Source: Pleodorina starrii
Taxonomy: Eukaryota > Chlorophyta > Chlorophyceae > Chlamydomonadales > Volvocaceae
Assembly (NCBI GenBank): GCA_030267565.1
Contig: BRXU01000035.1
Coordinates: forward strand, 713,001 to 777,000
DNA length: 64,000 bases
Direction of reading: 5' to 3'
Shown: positions 1 through 19,421 of the stretch, piece by piece
Numbering within the stretch: position 1 is the stretch's first letter
How the letters are laid out: every line of letters starts with the position of its first letter
Translations under genes and position numbers: made by a program
The notes under the pieces: generated by a model
The model's database searches: none
The model's input: the letters and a program-made list of their open reading frames with translations, nothing else
Told to the model about the DNA's origin: nothing

Positions 1-119
<119 letters not shown>

Positions 120-373
120 ATGGCTAGCTGCGTGGCTAGCTGCGTGGCTGCTGGGTACCTTACCCACATACATATCCCGTCCTGTGTGTATGTATGTATG
201 GGCGGACAACCAACTCTGCTGCATTGCCTCACCAAACTAATAACGAGCTGGTACATATATAAATGTACTTCCGCGTGTATGTCCAAAAAAACTGACTGCG
301 CTGTCCTGTTAGTTTTTCCATCAATCGCAATGGCGGACGGACGGACCCACACCACATACACGCACGCGCGCAG

Positions 374-8022
<7,649 letters not shown>

Positions 8023-9890
8023 TGGCTGAGCTGCGGCGCGGGACCTGCTGTAGAGATAGAGGGCACGGATAGATGCTTGGCACGGATAGATGGCACGGAT
8101 AGATGGACCGGATAGATGGCACGGATAGATGGACCGGCCCGCTGCTTGCTGGGCGGGACACGCCGGGTGGCGGCTGGCGGGTCGCGCCCCGAGTCGAGTC
8201 GAGTCCGGATGTTCCGTTTTAGAGCCTGCTGCCTGCCTGCCGTGCGTGCGTGCGGTGTACATCCGCTGCTAGATGGGTCGATCGCTGCAGCGGCAACATG
8301 CAGGCAGCAGCATGCACACGCGGGTGGACGGAGGGACGGCCCTATTTCGCGAATACGACGGCGGATGGCTGGCTGGCTGGATGGATGGAGCCGAATCCAA
8401 CGCCTGTTAAGTAGGATAGGGCGGCGGAATTTTACCCTACGTGCGTGCTCCGCACGCATCAGGTCCGTCGTACGTAACTCGCGGCTGCGGGACCGGGCCT
8501 CCCCAAGCAAGGGGAGCCGAAAATGAGTGTGTGAGGGTGAAGAGGGGTGCTGTGGGTGTGCGTGTGCGTGCTTTTGTGATAAGAGAGAGAGAGCGCGGAG
8601 ACGTGGGTGGGCAGCAGGGTGCAGCTTCTTGTCCCTGCTGTTCCCGGGGGCTACTACTTCATGTGAGGACGCGCACGCGCGCTTTTGCCTGTGTATTTTA
8701 TTTGTATGTCCAGCTTGAGCCACTTACCAGCGAGTGACTTGAACCATCATTATTGGGCCCCAGTGGATGGCTTGGGTGCTGCTTGCAATGCAAGGGGCGT
8801 TGGCCGCCGGCGGGCGGGTGTGCGTGGTGGAGGCGCGCGGCGGTCGCCGCCCCCCTTCGGCCTTCCCCCGCCCGTCCGCCCGTCCGCCGGTGAGATACGG
8901 TAGCCACCAATACGGTAACTTGGAACGCTGACGTGAGTACATTATTAGCGATCGACAGGCCAGTGGGTGGGGGCGTCTGCATCGCTCGTGCGTGCGTGGC
9001 TGGGGCGGGCGGGCGGGCGTGGTTGTTGTTTCCTCATTATTCGTTCGGCGTTGGTTGGTGTTAGTTGGGTTAGTTGCGCTCTGAGCTGCTTGGCCTCGCT
9101 CCCGGAGCCCACCTGCCGCCGGCCGCGGGCCGATGCGCTCACTTCATTCAGCGCTTATTAGTTGACACGCGCAACGAATGAACCAACCGGTCGGTCGCAG
9201 CAGCCGGTCCAGCTGTCTATCTATCTCGCTGCTGCGGGGCTCTCTCTCTTGCGCGCGAAGGCAGGCAGACAGGCAGGCAGGCAGGCAGTTGACGAGCGAG
9301 GCCCCGGGTGGTGTTCATCATCCTTGGCTGGCTAGCTGGCTGGCTGGGTCAGTCTGCAGGCAGGGCCGCTTTTGTATTCCATTGATGGTTGCTATGTCCT
9401 CGAGCCAGCCAGCCAGGTGTATGAACCTGTCTGTGCCCCCCCGCGCGCGCCGTCGATCTGTCGTCCGGCGGTTCGTGGAGTTTGCGGTTCCTGTTTTGGT
9501 GTGAAGGTCCGGCGGGACTGTCCAGCCCGGCCCCACGCATACACAGCGGTCCGTCCGCCCCGTGCGGCCCCAGCACGCACTGAAGAAAGGGGAGGCGTGC
9601 GGACTTCTTTGCTTACTAACTGGCAGATAGAAAACCATGGCTTGGCTTCCTGCTTCGTTGCTTCTGCGCACACAAACGGACTGGATGGCGTTCCTTTGGA
9701 TTCATCCCGTCGTACCCATTCCGTACGTCCCGTTGCAGTTTGCTTATTACAGGCCGACGTGTATATGCGTGTACGCTTTTACATACGTACGACTAAAAGT
9801 ACGCGTCGTACGAGTCGTACACTACTCCTGCACGTTTTCTGGGTGCAATGAAAAACCAACTAAGGGTTTATGTAAACTCCGATAATTGTT
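8023..9890 (+). other. Probable 3'UTR of the helicase gene
   Basis: No coding exon is recognisable here. The stretch starts with a degenerate GGCACGGATAGAT array (8062-8135). The first TGTAA poly(A) motif I see downstream of the stop is at 9871-9875. If that motif is used, the 3'UTR would be about 1.85 kb. Confidence 0.4.
9871..9875 (+). terminator. Candidate TGTAA polyadenylation signal
   Basis: TGTAA is the usual poly(A) signal of chlamydomonad nuclear genes. This is the first occurrence noticed downstream of the helicase stop codon. Confidence 0.35.
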
Positions 9891-11654
9891 GAGGTCTTCG
9901 TACGGCATTTGATCGATGCCCGTAAAGGAGCGGGGTCAGTCGCCTTCCAAGAGGGCGCGGCCGTGAAGGAAGGCGGCGTCCAAGAGTAGGCAAGGGTAAA
10001 GTTTGGGTTTCGCAGCTAAGGACGGTAACTCGGTAGGGTCGCTGCTGCGTCCAGGCACACCGACTATGTGTCGGGGTCGTGGCCTGCTGCCTAGACAGGC
10101 GCTCGCCCCGCGCTGTCTGCTGGCCTCCACGGCACCGGGCCTATCTATCTGCTGTCGTGCTCCGGGGCGGACCAGCTAGCTAGGTGTTTCCTACATTGCA
10201 GGAATGGGTCTGCATCCTCCCTTTTACTTCATCCAGCGGTAAACATGAATGCAGTTGGGAAATAAGTTCCGACCACGCACTGCTGCGCTGCCCGTTCGTG
10301 TGCATGCTTGCATCTCACAACAGCGTCCGGCCGGCCTTTCTGGTTCAAGGCGATCGCTCGACAGCCCTTCTGCATTCCGCTTTTTGCTTGGAGCTATCAT
10401 GTAGAGGCGTTCATGACAGCGTTATGGGACAGCCAAGGGTTTGCCTGGCCTGGCCGTACACTGCCGTGCCTTGCCGTACAGTTGCAAGGCTGATCCGGAA
10501 CTCCATTTTGCCGCGATTTAAGCTCCAACTTATACCTACCGGACGGTATTGCGAGAAGGGCCTTGCACGTAAGTTGGACTTGCACAGATGGAGTCTAGGG
10601 CCCAACAGCCTCCCTCCGGCCCGCCGGCGAGCCTCGCGACGCTTCTGGGAGACGAAAAGCCATTCTCATTAAGAACTTTTTGTGATGCATCTATTGTTGA
10701 GTTTTTATGAGCTGTCCACAGGAGTGATCAGTCATTTATTCCGGTGGACCCAGTCAAGATATTGTTTTGCCGTACGGCGTTGTTAGTACTTCGGCGACAC
10801 CTTCATTTTTATTACAGTATTTACCATTGTATGGTATGCCACGTCACTCCATCAATACGACTATAGGCTTTGAAAGCGACTCAGCAGCACGTAAGATCAT
10901 TGCAAACCCTTTTGGGGCAAAAGTCGCAAAGGTGACCGCTTGCGCATCGCAACGAAATGATTTTAGCTGGGGACACTATCGGCAGCGTGCGACAACAGAG
11001 GGCGGCTTGCCCTGGCGCGCGGTGAGTGATGCCGGGAAGAGCGCGGGACTGGAGCACCGCAGCAAATGACCATCGCGGAGGCTGGAATGGTACAACTGTT
11101 GCATCCGATCACGACTGCAATCTCGTCTTGGCCATCGGTGTTGTCGCTGTACGGTCCACCCGATGGGCTTGCACAAGTGGACTGGCCCGGGATCGCGCTT
11201 GCGCTGTGTCCGCTTTGGATCGAAGGTCTGTATGTGACTGCTGCCGATGCAGGTCAACTTGCGGTTCGGCGCTGGGGAGTCGATGCCCGCGACTCGCGTC
11301 GCAGCGCGTGAGTGCGGGTGCTTGCGCTGGGGAACGCGGAAACAAACCGGAAACAAATCCCCCCGCCATCGCCCATCTGAGCGCCCTTCAAACCAACCCA
11401 CATCGCAGGCTCGCTGCTGCTTCCTGCATACTTCAGCGCCTTGGCCCTCAGGCCCCCTTTCCTTAGCCCTAAGTCCCAAGGGGAACCCAACGCGCGGCGC
11501 GTCGGGTCTATGTGCCTGTCTCTGCGGTACCGGCATCTCGCGGGGCTTCTCAGGCTGCCCAGGCCCTTTGCTTTCGCTCACAACTCATCCGTCCTTTCTG
11601 GCAGGGTCATGCCAACACTCTCGGCAGCGCGCACGGCAGTGGCCACGCGACTGC
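9891..11654. other. Intergenic region and possible 5'UTR of the DUF4202 gene
   Basis: The open frames here (for example 10184-10672) have no recognisable domains and lack the codon pattern of the neighbouring exons. Upstream non-coding exons of the next gene cannot be excluded. Confidence 0.4.
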
Positions 11655-14600
11655 ATGGCCCCCATCCAAGTCCCTATAATCAACATCACCCCTCCCTCCC
11701 CCCAAATCCTCGTGCAATCCCGCCCTCTCCCGGCGAAACGCCAGGCCAGCGCCCCAGCCGCCCATGCGGCCGTGCCGTTCGGCCCGGCCGACACCGTCGC
11801 CCCCTGCGCGGCGGCAGCGATGGTGGGCGCATTAGGCAGCAGCGGCGGCCGGAGGTTGCCGTACAGTACGGCAGTCGTACGGCACCGTCAGCGCCTGGGT
11901 CCCTGCCGTTCCACGCTTGACACTCCGGAGATTTCAGAGCTTGTGGACAAGATGATTGCCGCGGTGAGAGAAGGAGGCATGGGGGGTAAAAGGAAACGGC
12001 CCGGAGGGCATGGGGGGTTAAAAGGAAACGGCCCGGGGGGCACGGGGGCCGCATGGGGGTTGGCTTGGTGGAGTAAACCAGCCCGAAAAGGCAGAGGCTT
12101 GGGAGAATCGGGCGTGTGTGTATGTGTATTGTCGTGCGCCCTTCGTCCCTCCCTCGCGGCCTCCATTAACGCACCTTTCACGCCCGCCCCTGCCGCCCGC
12201 CCCCTGCCCCCCCGATCCCCGTCCATTCCTCCGCCTCCCGGGCCCCCCTTCCCAACCCCATCCCTGACCCTCATCCCTGGTTTCCCCACCCCCCTTTTCC
12301 CGCTCCGAAACCCGGAACCCCCCTGGTGCCTCCCATCCGATGCGTCCCCCCAGCGGCCTCCTCCGGGAAGCCGTGAGAAGCTGTCCAAGTGCCTGTCCCT
12401 GATTGAGGACATCAACTCCAACGACCCCTCCACGGTAAGAACCCTCTCCCTCTCCCTCTCCCTCTCTCTCTCCCTGCTCGGGGCGCCTCCATGTTGGATA
12501 CGGGAATCCAGACTGACGGGGTAACCTCTGTGGGGCTGTATTGGCGCACGCACCCTAAGCTTCCGGCACCCTAAACCCTTCGCCCCCGGCACTGTACGGC
12601 TATCGTTACGGCAATTTGTACTGCACTGCAGGTGGAGTACAATGGCCGGCGGCATCCGTACCGTGTGCTGTTCGGATCCTGGCTGGCAGGCTGGGTTGAG
12701 AAGCTGGACCCGGGGGCACCCGATGAGCTTTTCATCCTGACGCGCGGTGCGTGAGTGGGATGGGGCCGGGGCCGGGGCTGGGGACCTTGTGACCCGTGGG
12801 TCTGTCTTGTCCCTCCACACACCTGCTGCCCTGTGCCAGCCATCCTGGTTCCGTTCTGTCACCTAGCCCCGTCCCGTCCCGCCGCATTCCCACCTTGACT
12901 TCCCCCATGCGACGGCTCACAGGCAAGAATATTGAGAGCTGGCGGTTGGTGGAGATCAAGCGCGACGACTACTCGCCCAACACGGCGGGGCAGAAGCAGT
13001 GGCAGGCGGACCGTAAGGCCTGGCTGGCGAACCGGCTCAAGGGGGTCATGAAGGAGGCAGGTGGGTGGGTGGCTGGCTGGCTGGCTGGCTTGGGGGATGG
13101 ACAAGTGGGTGGGTGGGTGAATGGATGGGTGCACTGTCCCGGAGCCCTGGAGCCCTGCCTACCGTCCCGAAGATCAGAACCCAGCAGCACGTGTTGTGTT
13201 GTGTACGACACGAAACCCAATGCAGTTGCTGCAGTGCGTGTCGGCCCCCTGTCTCCCTCCTCCTCGCCCCTCCTCGCCCCCTTTACCGCCCCTTCCCTCC
13301 CTCCCCGCCCGCCCCATGTCCCGGGTGCGGTCGTCTTCACGGTCAACGCACGGCTGCAAAACATCACTCCATGTACCAATGACCAATGGCGCTACCGTAA
13401 CCCATGACTCCATGGCCACCGCAACTCGCACCAATGACGCCAATGATGCATTGCAACCAACACCAATGACGTATTGCCGTCTCAAGCGCCCTCGCCCTCC
13501 CCCTCCCCCCTCCCCCCGTGTGTGTTTCGGCCTTTGCTCGTGTGTTTATCTGTTCATTCATTTCAACGAACCGGCCAACGAACCGGCCAACGACCAACAG
13601 ACTACGGTGAGGCCTCCCAGAAGTTGGTTGAGGACTTCATGCTCAACCGCGACCTGCCCGACCCACGGGACGTTCGCCTGTACGACGTGACGGGGCCCAT
13701 GGGCGCCGTCAACTACAGGTAAGATGTCGGCACCTTCGTTTGGAAGACGTGGGATGAAGGTGGTGTGTGCCCCGCGGGTGGTACACGCGTTCGCGGCCTC
13801 ATTCCGTATGAGTGAAGCCCGCCGTATACGAGGCCGTAATGTCTCCGTCTATTTGTGGACAGCCTGCAGGGACACAGGGCACAGGAGGGTGGGAGGAGAA
13901 TGTTTGAGGGTGGGAGGGCCTAGCTGCCTTTGTTGGCAGACAAGTAAGTGCTCCTCCTGCTGCTGCATGCAACATCATCTCTGCAACTCCGTCCTCCCAT
14001 CAGGTGCCACATCACGTGCAGTTGACTGGCTTTTTGGCTCCCTCTCTCTCTCTCTCGCCCTTTTCGGCATCCCGTCCACAACCCTTTCTTCCCACACGAT
14101 CGCGCCCGTCCCTTACCCCACCTGCTGCCCCCACGTGTGTGTCCGCTGCTGCCCCCGAAAGGCTGTTGGAGCTGCTGCTGATGGTTCAGACGCTGCGGGA
14201 CGCCGAGGCGCTGGTGTTCCTGGAGCGGACCTTCCCGCGCATGTTTGAGGTGAGCGCCTGGCGAGTGCCAGTGGACAATGGACGGGGATGGGTGGGTGGG
14301 TGGGTGGGTGAATTGGTGGGTGGGTGGGATGTGGACCTCCCTGGGCCTCACCATGACTTGCCCTGTTGGTGGATTCCTTGAGGGGCGGCAAGCAAGATCT
14401 CCCGCTGCCCTATGCAAGACCCTCATCACCCATGTATGGCTCCTTCCTTTCCGCGATCAGATCAGAAACCCTCCCTTCCCGCACCTACCGCCTCTATCTT
14501 CCCCCTTCCCCTTGCCCTGTGTGTATGTACGACACACACAGGAGCTCCCCGCGGACGAGGTCCTTGCCGCAGTGAGGCGTGAGCTGGCGGGCGTGTCCAG

Positions 14601-15026
14601 AAAGGTGAGCTGATATCGAGCGGTACCCATAACAACCCAAAATCAATATCGATCCATGCAGCACATCCGTCCATCTCCTTCCCACTGGCTCTACACCTAG
14701 TCCATTCCCGTGCCCACCCGGCCCGGCCCCACTTCACCATACCAGACCCTAAAACAACCCTAAACCCTAAAACCCTGTTGCCCTGCCCCCTGCCCCTGCA
14801 CCTCCCATCTCGCCGCCCGCGCTGCGCTGCTGCCCTCTCGCTCCGAAACCCGAAGTGCCTCGCCACGGCGCTGCAGCTGCCCTGGTCGCCGCTGCAGCGC
14901 AAGCTCCTGTCCCGGGCCCTGCCCGCCCCGCCCGGATGGGGCGGCGTGCTGCGTGAGTTGGAGGGCGTGGCGGCGGCGTCCACCCACCCGGGCGACTGGC
15001 GCTACCGGGACTTTGACTACGAGTAG
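11655..15026 (+). CDS. DUF4202 domain protein
   Basis: Exons: 11655-11963, 12354-12434, 12632-12746, 12923-13060, 13601-13718, 14162-14249, 14542-14604, 14877-15026. They sum to 353 codons plus TAG, and intron phases agree throughout. Residues 1-90 are Ala/Pro/Arg-rich without a clear domain and could be an organelle transit peptide (inference). From about residue 105 the protein follows the DUF4202 pattern: an IEDINSNDPSTVEYNG stretch, LFGSWLAGWVEKLDPGAPDE, a helix ending GKNIESW, then VQTLRDAEALVFLE near residue 250. As I recall the family, bacterial and fungal members have QHIxRW where this one has KNIESW, so the usual His is Asn171. A 25-30 residue insertion precedes VQTLRDAE. No biochemical function is established for the family. 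The start is the first ATG of the coding frame. Confidence 0.8.
14746..14776. repeat. Telomere-like CCCTAAA(A) run in the last DUF4202 intron
   Basis: Several CCCTAAAA/CCCTAAA units lie about 100 bases upstream of the last exon. The unit is the reverse complement of the Chlamydomonas-type telomere repeat TTTTAGGG. Confidence 0.7.
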
Positions 15027-16331
15027 AGAGGAAGACGCGGGCGGGCGGGCGGGCTGCGAAAGACGCGGGCGGGCGGGCTAAGCAGCGCGAGCGCGATCGA
15101 GCGGCGAGGGATACCGGTAGCTGCTGAGCGAGCCGGCTTACAGAGCAGGACTGCCGACTGTTATTGTGGTGGCTGCTGCGGTTGCGTGTTGCGGCTTGCA
15201 TGCAATACGGACTGGTGTTATTATTCAATGTTTGCGTGTCGATCGTCGGGGGATGTTGGGATCGGGGGGCAGGAGGGGGAAAGGAAAGGGGGCGGGGGCG
15301 GCAGGAAGCAAGGGCCGGGGCGGGGACGGCAGGTCTGCCGAGTGAAGGAAGGAGGGTGGGAGGGAAGGGGGCTGTGGTGCCGTCGAGGCTCGGCTTGATG
15401 GATCGTCTCACATTGGAGTATCCTCACCTGTATGTGTATGTGCTGCTGGATGGGTCGGGCCATATGAGGCCGACGGATCAGGGCCAATCATCATTGTCAT
15501 CATCATCATGCGGCTTGCGTGGCTGCCACCGACCAGCGAGCAGCACGTGCGTGCAGTGGCTGGCGCACAAGGGCGCACTAAGGGCGACTGCGGCGTCCGT
15601 CATTAATGGGTCGCAAATCAGATATCACCGTCTTGCTTGTGGTCGCCCTTAGGTGCCATTAGTTACGTGTGTTGGTAAGTAAGGGCAGCCAGCAGCTGGA
15701 TACGGTAGCAGGTAGGCGAGCGGGCAGGGCGGGGGCTTCGTTCGTTGAAAGCAGCTGAGGGCCGACAGGCAGGCAAGCCTTGACGGCGGAGGGACCCACC
15801 TCAGCGCTGTCACGAGTTCACGACCGGGGTGGGGGCTGGTGGGGCTGGTGGGTCACCATGTGACGAGTACACGTGTTCGGGCGTACCGTACAGTCCGCAC
15901 ACGTCCGGCCGCGCCCGCAGCAAGTGAGCCAGTCCCAAATTCGGCGGTCGAGGCGTCCTGCCGATCCACGGTCTTGCCCGACAGAGCCCCCAGGAGCACC
16001 TGGTTGACGACCGCCAGCCCCTGCTGGTAAACCGTGTCCTGCTAGGCGGGTGGAGCTGACGAGGGTGCCTGGAGCCGCCCGGAGATCCGAGCCAGGCGGC
16101 CACTCGCCACACACCCAGGGGCAGCGCCCCCTACATGGCGTGCGGGTGGGGGTCGGCGGCGAGGGGGTTACGATCGGGGAAGAGAGACGGGCCGAGGACC
16201 AGCGGCAACGGTGGGCGGGAGACGCGGCCCCTAACCCCGCCTCGCATCTGGCCAGCGCTGCCCAGCCGCGGAAGACAGGTGTCGGTCGGCGGAGGAAAGA
16301 CAGGGGCGCTAGTAGGTGGAATGTTGTCTTA
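15027..16331. other. 3' flank of the DUF4202 gene, no gene recognised
   Basis: GC-rich and purine-rich stretches with no supported gene. I found no TGTAA motif close to the stop codon. A possible orphan minus-strand exon near 15860-16042 is listed under rejected items. Confidence 0.4.
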
Positions 16332-16484
16332 TGTTGTCTGAGATGCCTACACTGATATCGTATTGAGACGGTTAAGACCGTACTGTATTGGGCACAAGCG
16401 CACAACTATGACGGAACACACACGCGATTCAGTTCATAAGCAGTGCTGAAGAGCTCGAATTGAGCGGTTAAAGTGTACGGCTCA
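16332..16484 (-). repeat. Right terminal repeat (3' LTR-like)
   Basis: The stretch from AGTGCT through AAGAGCTCGAATTGAGCGG and GTGTACGGC parallels 18460-18500. The outer end is TGTTGTCT on the plus strand. It is about 153 bp, longer than the other terminus. Confidence 0.5.
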
Positions 16485-17001
16485 AAGACACCTCCCCTAG
16501 GATGCGGTTGCGGCGCCCATCAGCAAGGTAACATGCGACCAAGTGCTGTCCCGCAACGGCAACCCCAGATTCAGAATCGAAATCATGACTTGCGCCGGAA
16601 TCGACCAGGGCCTTGAGAGGCAAACCAGCCGAAGTCAGTTGAACCAGCGGAAGGTGATCGCCTGAGATGGAAGAAAGGACTGGAAGGGACAGAGAAGACA
16701 GGAAGGGGATGCTGGCGATCGCCGGAGCAGCAGAAGGCGCGTCATACCGGTACCAGACGTCGACAGCGTACGGTAGCGGCGGTAGAAGTACGGGAGAACC
16801 GCCGAGGTCAAGCCCGTTGAACAGCTGACTACCAAGACCGAACCGGAGAACCGCCGAGGTCAAGCACGTTGAACAGCTGCCTACCAAGACCGAACCGGTG
16901 AACCTTACGAAGGCCAGGGAGAAGGTCAGCTGCTTTACGCTCAAGGTACGAAGGCAACAAAATGCAAGCAGCTGTATCAGGGCGCTGACGCTTGCAAGCA
17001 C
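16468..17001 (-). pseudogene. Retropepsin-like (LVDSGAS) ORF of the LTR element
   Basis: A 177-codon minus-strand frame ends just inside the right terminal repeat. Near plus coordinates 16575-16620 it contains LPLKALVDSGASHDFDS, the D-S/T-G-A active-site pattern of retroviral-type aspartic proteases. This is followed by VACYLADGRR, as expected for the flap side of retrotransposon proteases. Upstream residues are repetitive because of a tandem duplication. It is an isolated fragment, without the rest of pol. Confidence 0.6.
16792..16907. repeat. 58-bp tandem duplication in the LTR element
   Basis: Two near-identical copies of a segment running from GAGAACCGCCGAGGTCAAGC to CCAAGACCGAACCGG lie head to tail with about two mismatches. 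They duplicate part of the frame upstream of the protease motif. Confidence 0.85.
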
Positions 17002-17421
17002 AGTAGTGGGCTAGTGGGCTAGCTGAAGATGCAGCACGCAGAGAAGAGGGGACAAACAGAACAGTGTGACCACCCAGTTGGGCCGAAGACAGAGAACGAT
17101 TGCACGGCGTAAACAGGTTACACAGCCCGTGCGCCTCCAAAGCCGGCGCGAACAGTGCGCGCGTCAAAGGAGATGCGGCGTCCCAGCAGTCCTTCCAGCT
17201 CAGCCAACACAGCAGGCGTCACAGCACGCACGGCAAGGAAACGGCAGAGTTCCGGCGCGGCGTCAGCAGCAGCAGACCCAGGAGGCAACCCCTCAGAACC
17301 AGCCTGGGCAGCCCGTCAGTTCCCCTTGCCCTTGTTGTTCCAGCGCTTGCCCTTGGCCTTGCCGTCCCCGCTAACCCCCCGGCCTCAGCACCACCCCCCG
17401 CCGCAGCAGCGTCGTTCTCAG

Positions 17422-17772
17422 CCGCCGCAAGAAGTCCGCTTCTCGGCGCTGCTTCCCTCGCTGCTGCCTCTGCTGACGACGACCCACCGCCCCCGGAGCC
17501 GTCTGGTCCGATGACCAAGTTCGGCTGCCAGATGTCCATTTACCTGTGGCGCAAGCAGTATCACCGCTGCCTGGCCTATGGCAAGAAGAGTCACGGTGTC
17601 TCTGACTCCACCAACCATGCCTGGCAGCGGTGATACTGCTTGCGCCACAGGTAAATGGACATCTGGCAGCCGAACTTGGCCATCGGACCAGACGGCTCCG
17701 GGGGCGGTGGGTCGTCGTCAGCAGAGGCAGCAGCGAGGGAAGCAGCGCCGAGAAGCGGACTTCTTGCGGCGG
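17422..17772. repeat. 150-bp inverted repeat with 51-bp spacer
   Basis: Arm 17422-17571 and arm 17623-17772 are reverse complements over 150 bp with one mismatch by eye, separated by 17572-17622. Each arm encodes, outward to inward, SLAAASADDDPPPPEPSGPM then KFGCQMSIYLWRKQYHRC. The plus frame continues across the spacer as CLAYGKKSHGVSDST, which resembles a CX2CX4HX4C gag zinc knuckle with its second and fourth ligands changed to Tyr and Ser. Confidence 0.92.
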
Positions 17773-18341
17773 ACCTCCTGGAAGTCCGAGGAAGGGCGCG
17801 CCGCGGCAGCAGTCGGCGTCCCAACAGCGGAAGACGGCCCAGCAGCGCCATCAACGCGCCGACGCTTGGCAGCAGCAGCGTCCTCCTCCTCCTCGACCTC
17901 CTCATCGGAGTCGGTGACCATGGGCGAGGCACTAGCAGCGGCGTCAGCGCGGGTCGCAGCAGCAGCGTTCACGTGAGTCGCAGCAGTAGTGTTGTCGCGC
18001 ATCGCAGCAGTGTTGTCGCGGCTATCAGCACCGCGGGCCCCAGCAGCAGTGGTGGTAGCAGCGATGCGACCCAGGCGACGCGCGGCCGTAGCGACCACGA
18101 CCTCGTCGGGAACGAAGTCCAGCAGGTTCTCCGAGTCGAGCGGGGAGGTCTGGACCTCTTGGTCGACAATGGTCTTGGACGGCCCAGCAGCGCCGCCAGC
18201 GACAGCCGACAGGGGATTGCGCTGCAACAGCTAAGAGAGGTTAGGCTAAAGCAAGCTGGGAAGTCACAAACCTTCAGCAGCCTCCCGCAGAGCGTCAACG
18301 AGCATAGCATCATCAACGGAGCCGAACACTAGTTCGCTCAT
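17718..18341 (-). pseudogene. Gag-like remnant of the LTR element
   Basis: The minus-strand ATG at 18341 gives MSELVFGSVDDAMLVDALRE. The frame is lost near 18272, where a GT...CAG interval of about 50 bp could be a tiny intron or decay. A second frame then runs from about 18227 to 17718: an Ala/Thr-rich stretch, a DSDEEVEEEED acidic patch, KRRR, and a basic FQEVRRKKSASRR. The order (just after the primer-binding-like site, before the protease) supports gag. No intact capsid motif is seen. Confidence 0.5.
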
Positions 18342-18392
18342 TGTCAAGATGTTTGGCAGCGGTAAGGGCCAGTGCCCGTCTCGATACCAGCT

Positions 18393-18505
18393 TGTTGTAA
18401 GCTATAAAAATGCCCGACTGCATAGGGGCAGTCAGAATTGCCGATTAGAGAAATGCAGAGTGCTTAAGAGCTCGAAGTGAGCGGTTGTAGTGTACGGCGG
18501 TCACA
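18393..18505 (-). repeat. Left terminal repeat (5' LTR-like)
   Basis: About 113 bp, beginning TG and ending CA on the minus strand, and sharing the AAGAGCTCGAAGTGAGCGG block with the other terminus. It is immediately followed on the minus strand by a primer-binding-site-like sequence. Confidence 0.5.
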
Positions 18506-18689
18506 GCGACCCGACCCGCAGCCAGCAGCTCCAGAGTAACTCCAATCGGAACAGAAAGAACAGCTGCCAGGACCAGTTGTCCCAACCGTATACAGCAGAT
18601 AACCGATTACGAACCCAGTTAGACGGGACGTACCGGTACTCAGTTGACAGTTAATACAGCGAGGTAACAGAGGTCACTGAAGCTTGTAA

Positions 18690-18731
<42 letters not shown>

Positions 18732-18947
18732 AACATAGGTAACAGCCAGAGGTATGGGAATTCAGCAGAATAATTCCTAAGCCCAGAACACGCCAGAAGC
18801 GTGATACAACAAGAAGCAACATTCACAAAGATAATTTCCTGGACTGGTCCTGACAAGTCCTATTTTGTTGCCCATCATCGCCTGCGTTCGGGGGGCCTCC
18901 CATCACATATCGTTATTTATTCTCTACACCCCAATCTATCGAAACCC
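18506..18947. other. AT-richer spacer with a (CAT)n microsatellite
   Basis: The interval between the LTR element and the MYND fragments holds a perfect CAT array at about 18689-18731. No gene is seen. Confidence 0.6.
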
Positions 18948-19029
18948 TGCTGCCCGCCACCCACTGCCGCACTCCGCCCTGCGCTGCGGCCAGTAGTCCT
19001 GCCACTGGCAAAATAGTTGCTGGCACTGC
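18948..19029 (-). pseudogene. Degraded MYND-finger C-terminus fragment
   Basis: Read on the minus strand this gives FCQWQDYWPQRRAECGSG, which aligns with DCQRQHWPQHKPECGRW at the end of the adjacent MYND gene. The N-terminal half of the finger is not recognisable. It looks like a decayed duplicate. Confidence 0.45.
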
Positions 19030-19421
19030 TTGCGAATCACAGCAGGAACTGGCCTCTTCTACGTCTGGCTACGTACCTTTCGCTTCTGCCTGCACCTAGC
19101 CTCCACCTTGACCTGGGGCTTTTCCTGCCCCATCCTTAATTGGGGCCCCTCCCTGTACCCCGGTGCATCTCTGAAGATCCCCTCAAACCTCCTCAGGTAG
19201 TTGTTGGCTCCGAAACCCAACCACCGTGGCCGCAGTTCCAACTCCCTAGCCGCCGCGCAATCCAACCAGGTTCTACCGAAACCCTTCCCACCACTGCTCT
19301 TCTTGGCGGCTTAACAGCAGCCTTCGGAACGCACTAACAGCCGGAGACCCACCCATGGGACCCACCCTCCCTCAATGCTGGGCAGACACGAGGGAGGGTG
19401 CTGGTCTGAAGTCGGCAGGCC
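19030..19421. other. Unassigned spacer next to the MYND gene
   Basis: A short minus-strand frame (19059-19265) has no recognisable domain. No gene is supported. Confidence 0.4.

Larger units (their letters stand above)
16332..18505 (-). mobile_element. Small degenerate LTR-retrotransposon-like element
   Basis: Read on the minus strand, the element has a short left terminal repeat (18505 to 18393, starting TG and ending TTACAACA). A primer-binding-like TGGTATCGAGAC (18389-18378) follows at once, then an ATG (18341) opening MSELVFGSVDD. Further on are a Lys/Arg-rich gag-like segment, a retropepsin-like segment with LVDSGAS, and a right terminal repeat (16484 to 16332, starting TG and ending AGACAACA). 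No reverse transcriptase or integrase is present, so it would be non-autonomous. The two termini match well only over their first 45 or so bases and their last few, so the LTR call is moderate. Frames are broken and a 150-bp inverted repeat lies inside; the element looks dead. Confidence 0.6.

Noticed and set aside
15860..16042. Minus-strand orphan exon reading TVYQQGLAVVNQVLLGALSG
   Set aside because: The amino-acid pattern looks plausible and a CAG acceptor precedes it, but no neighbouring exons or domain could be found and the frame ends quickly.
19059..19265. Short minus-strand ORF with LGFGANNYLRRFEGIF
   Set aside because: No recognisable family, no supporting exons; possibly a decayed element.
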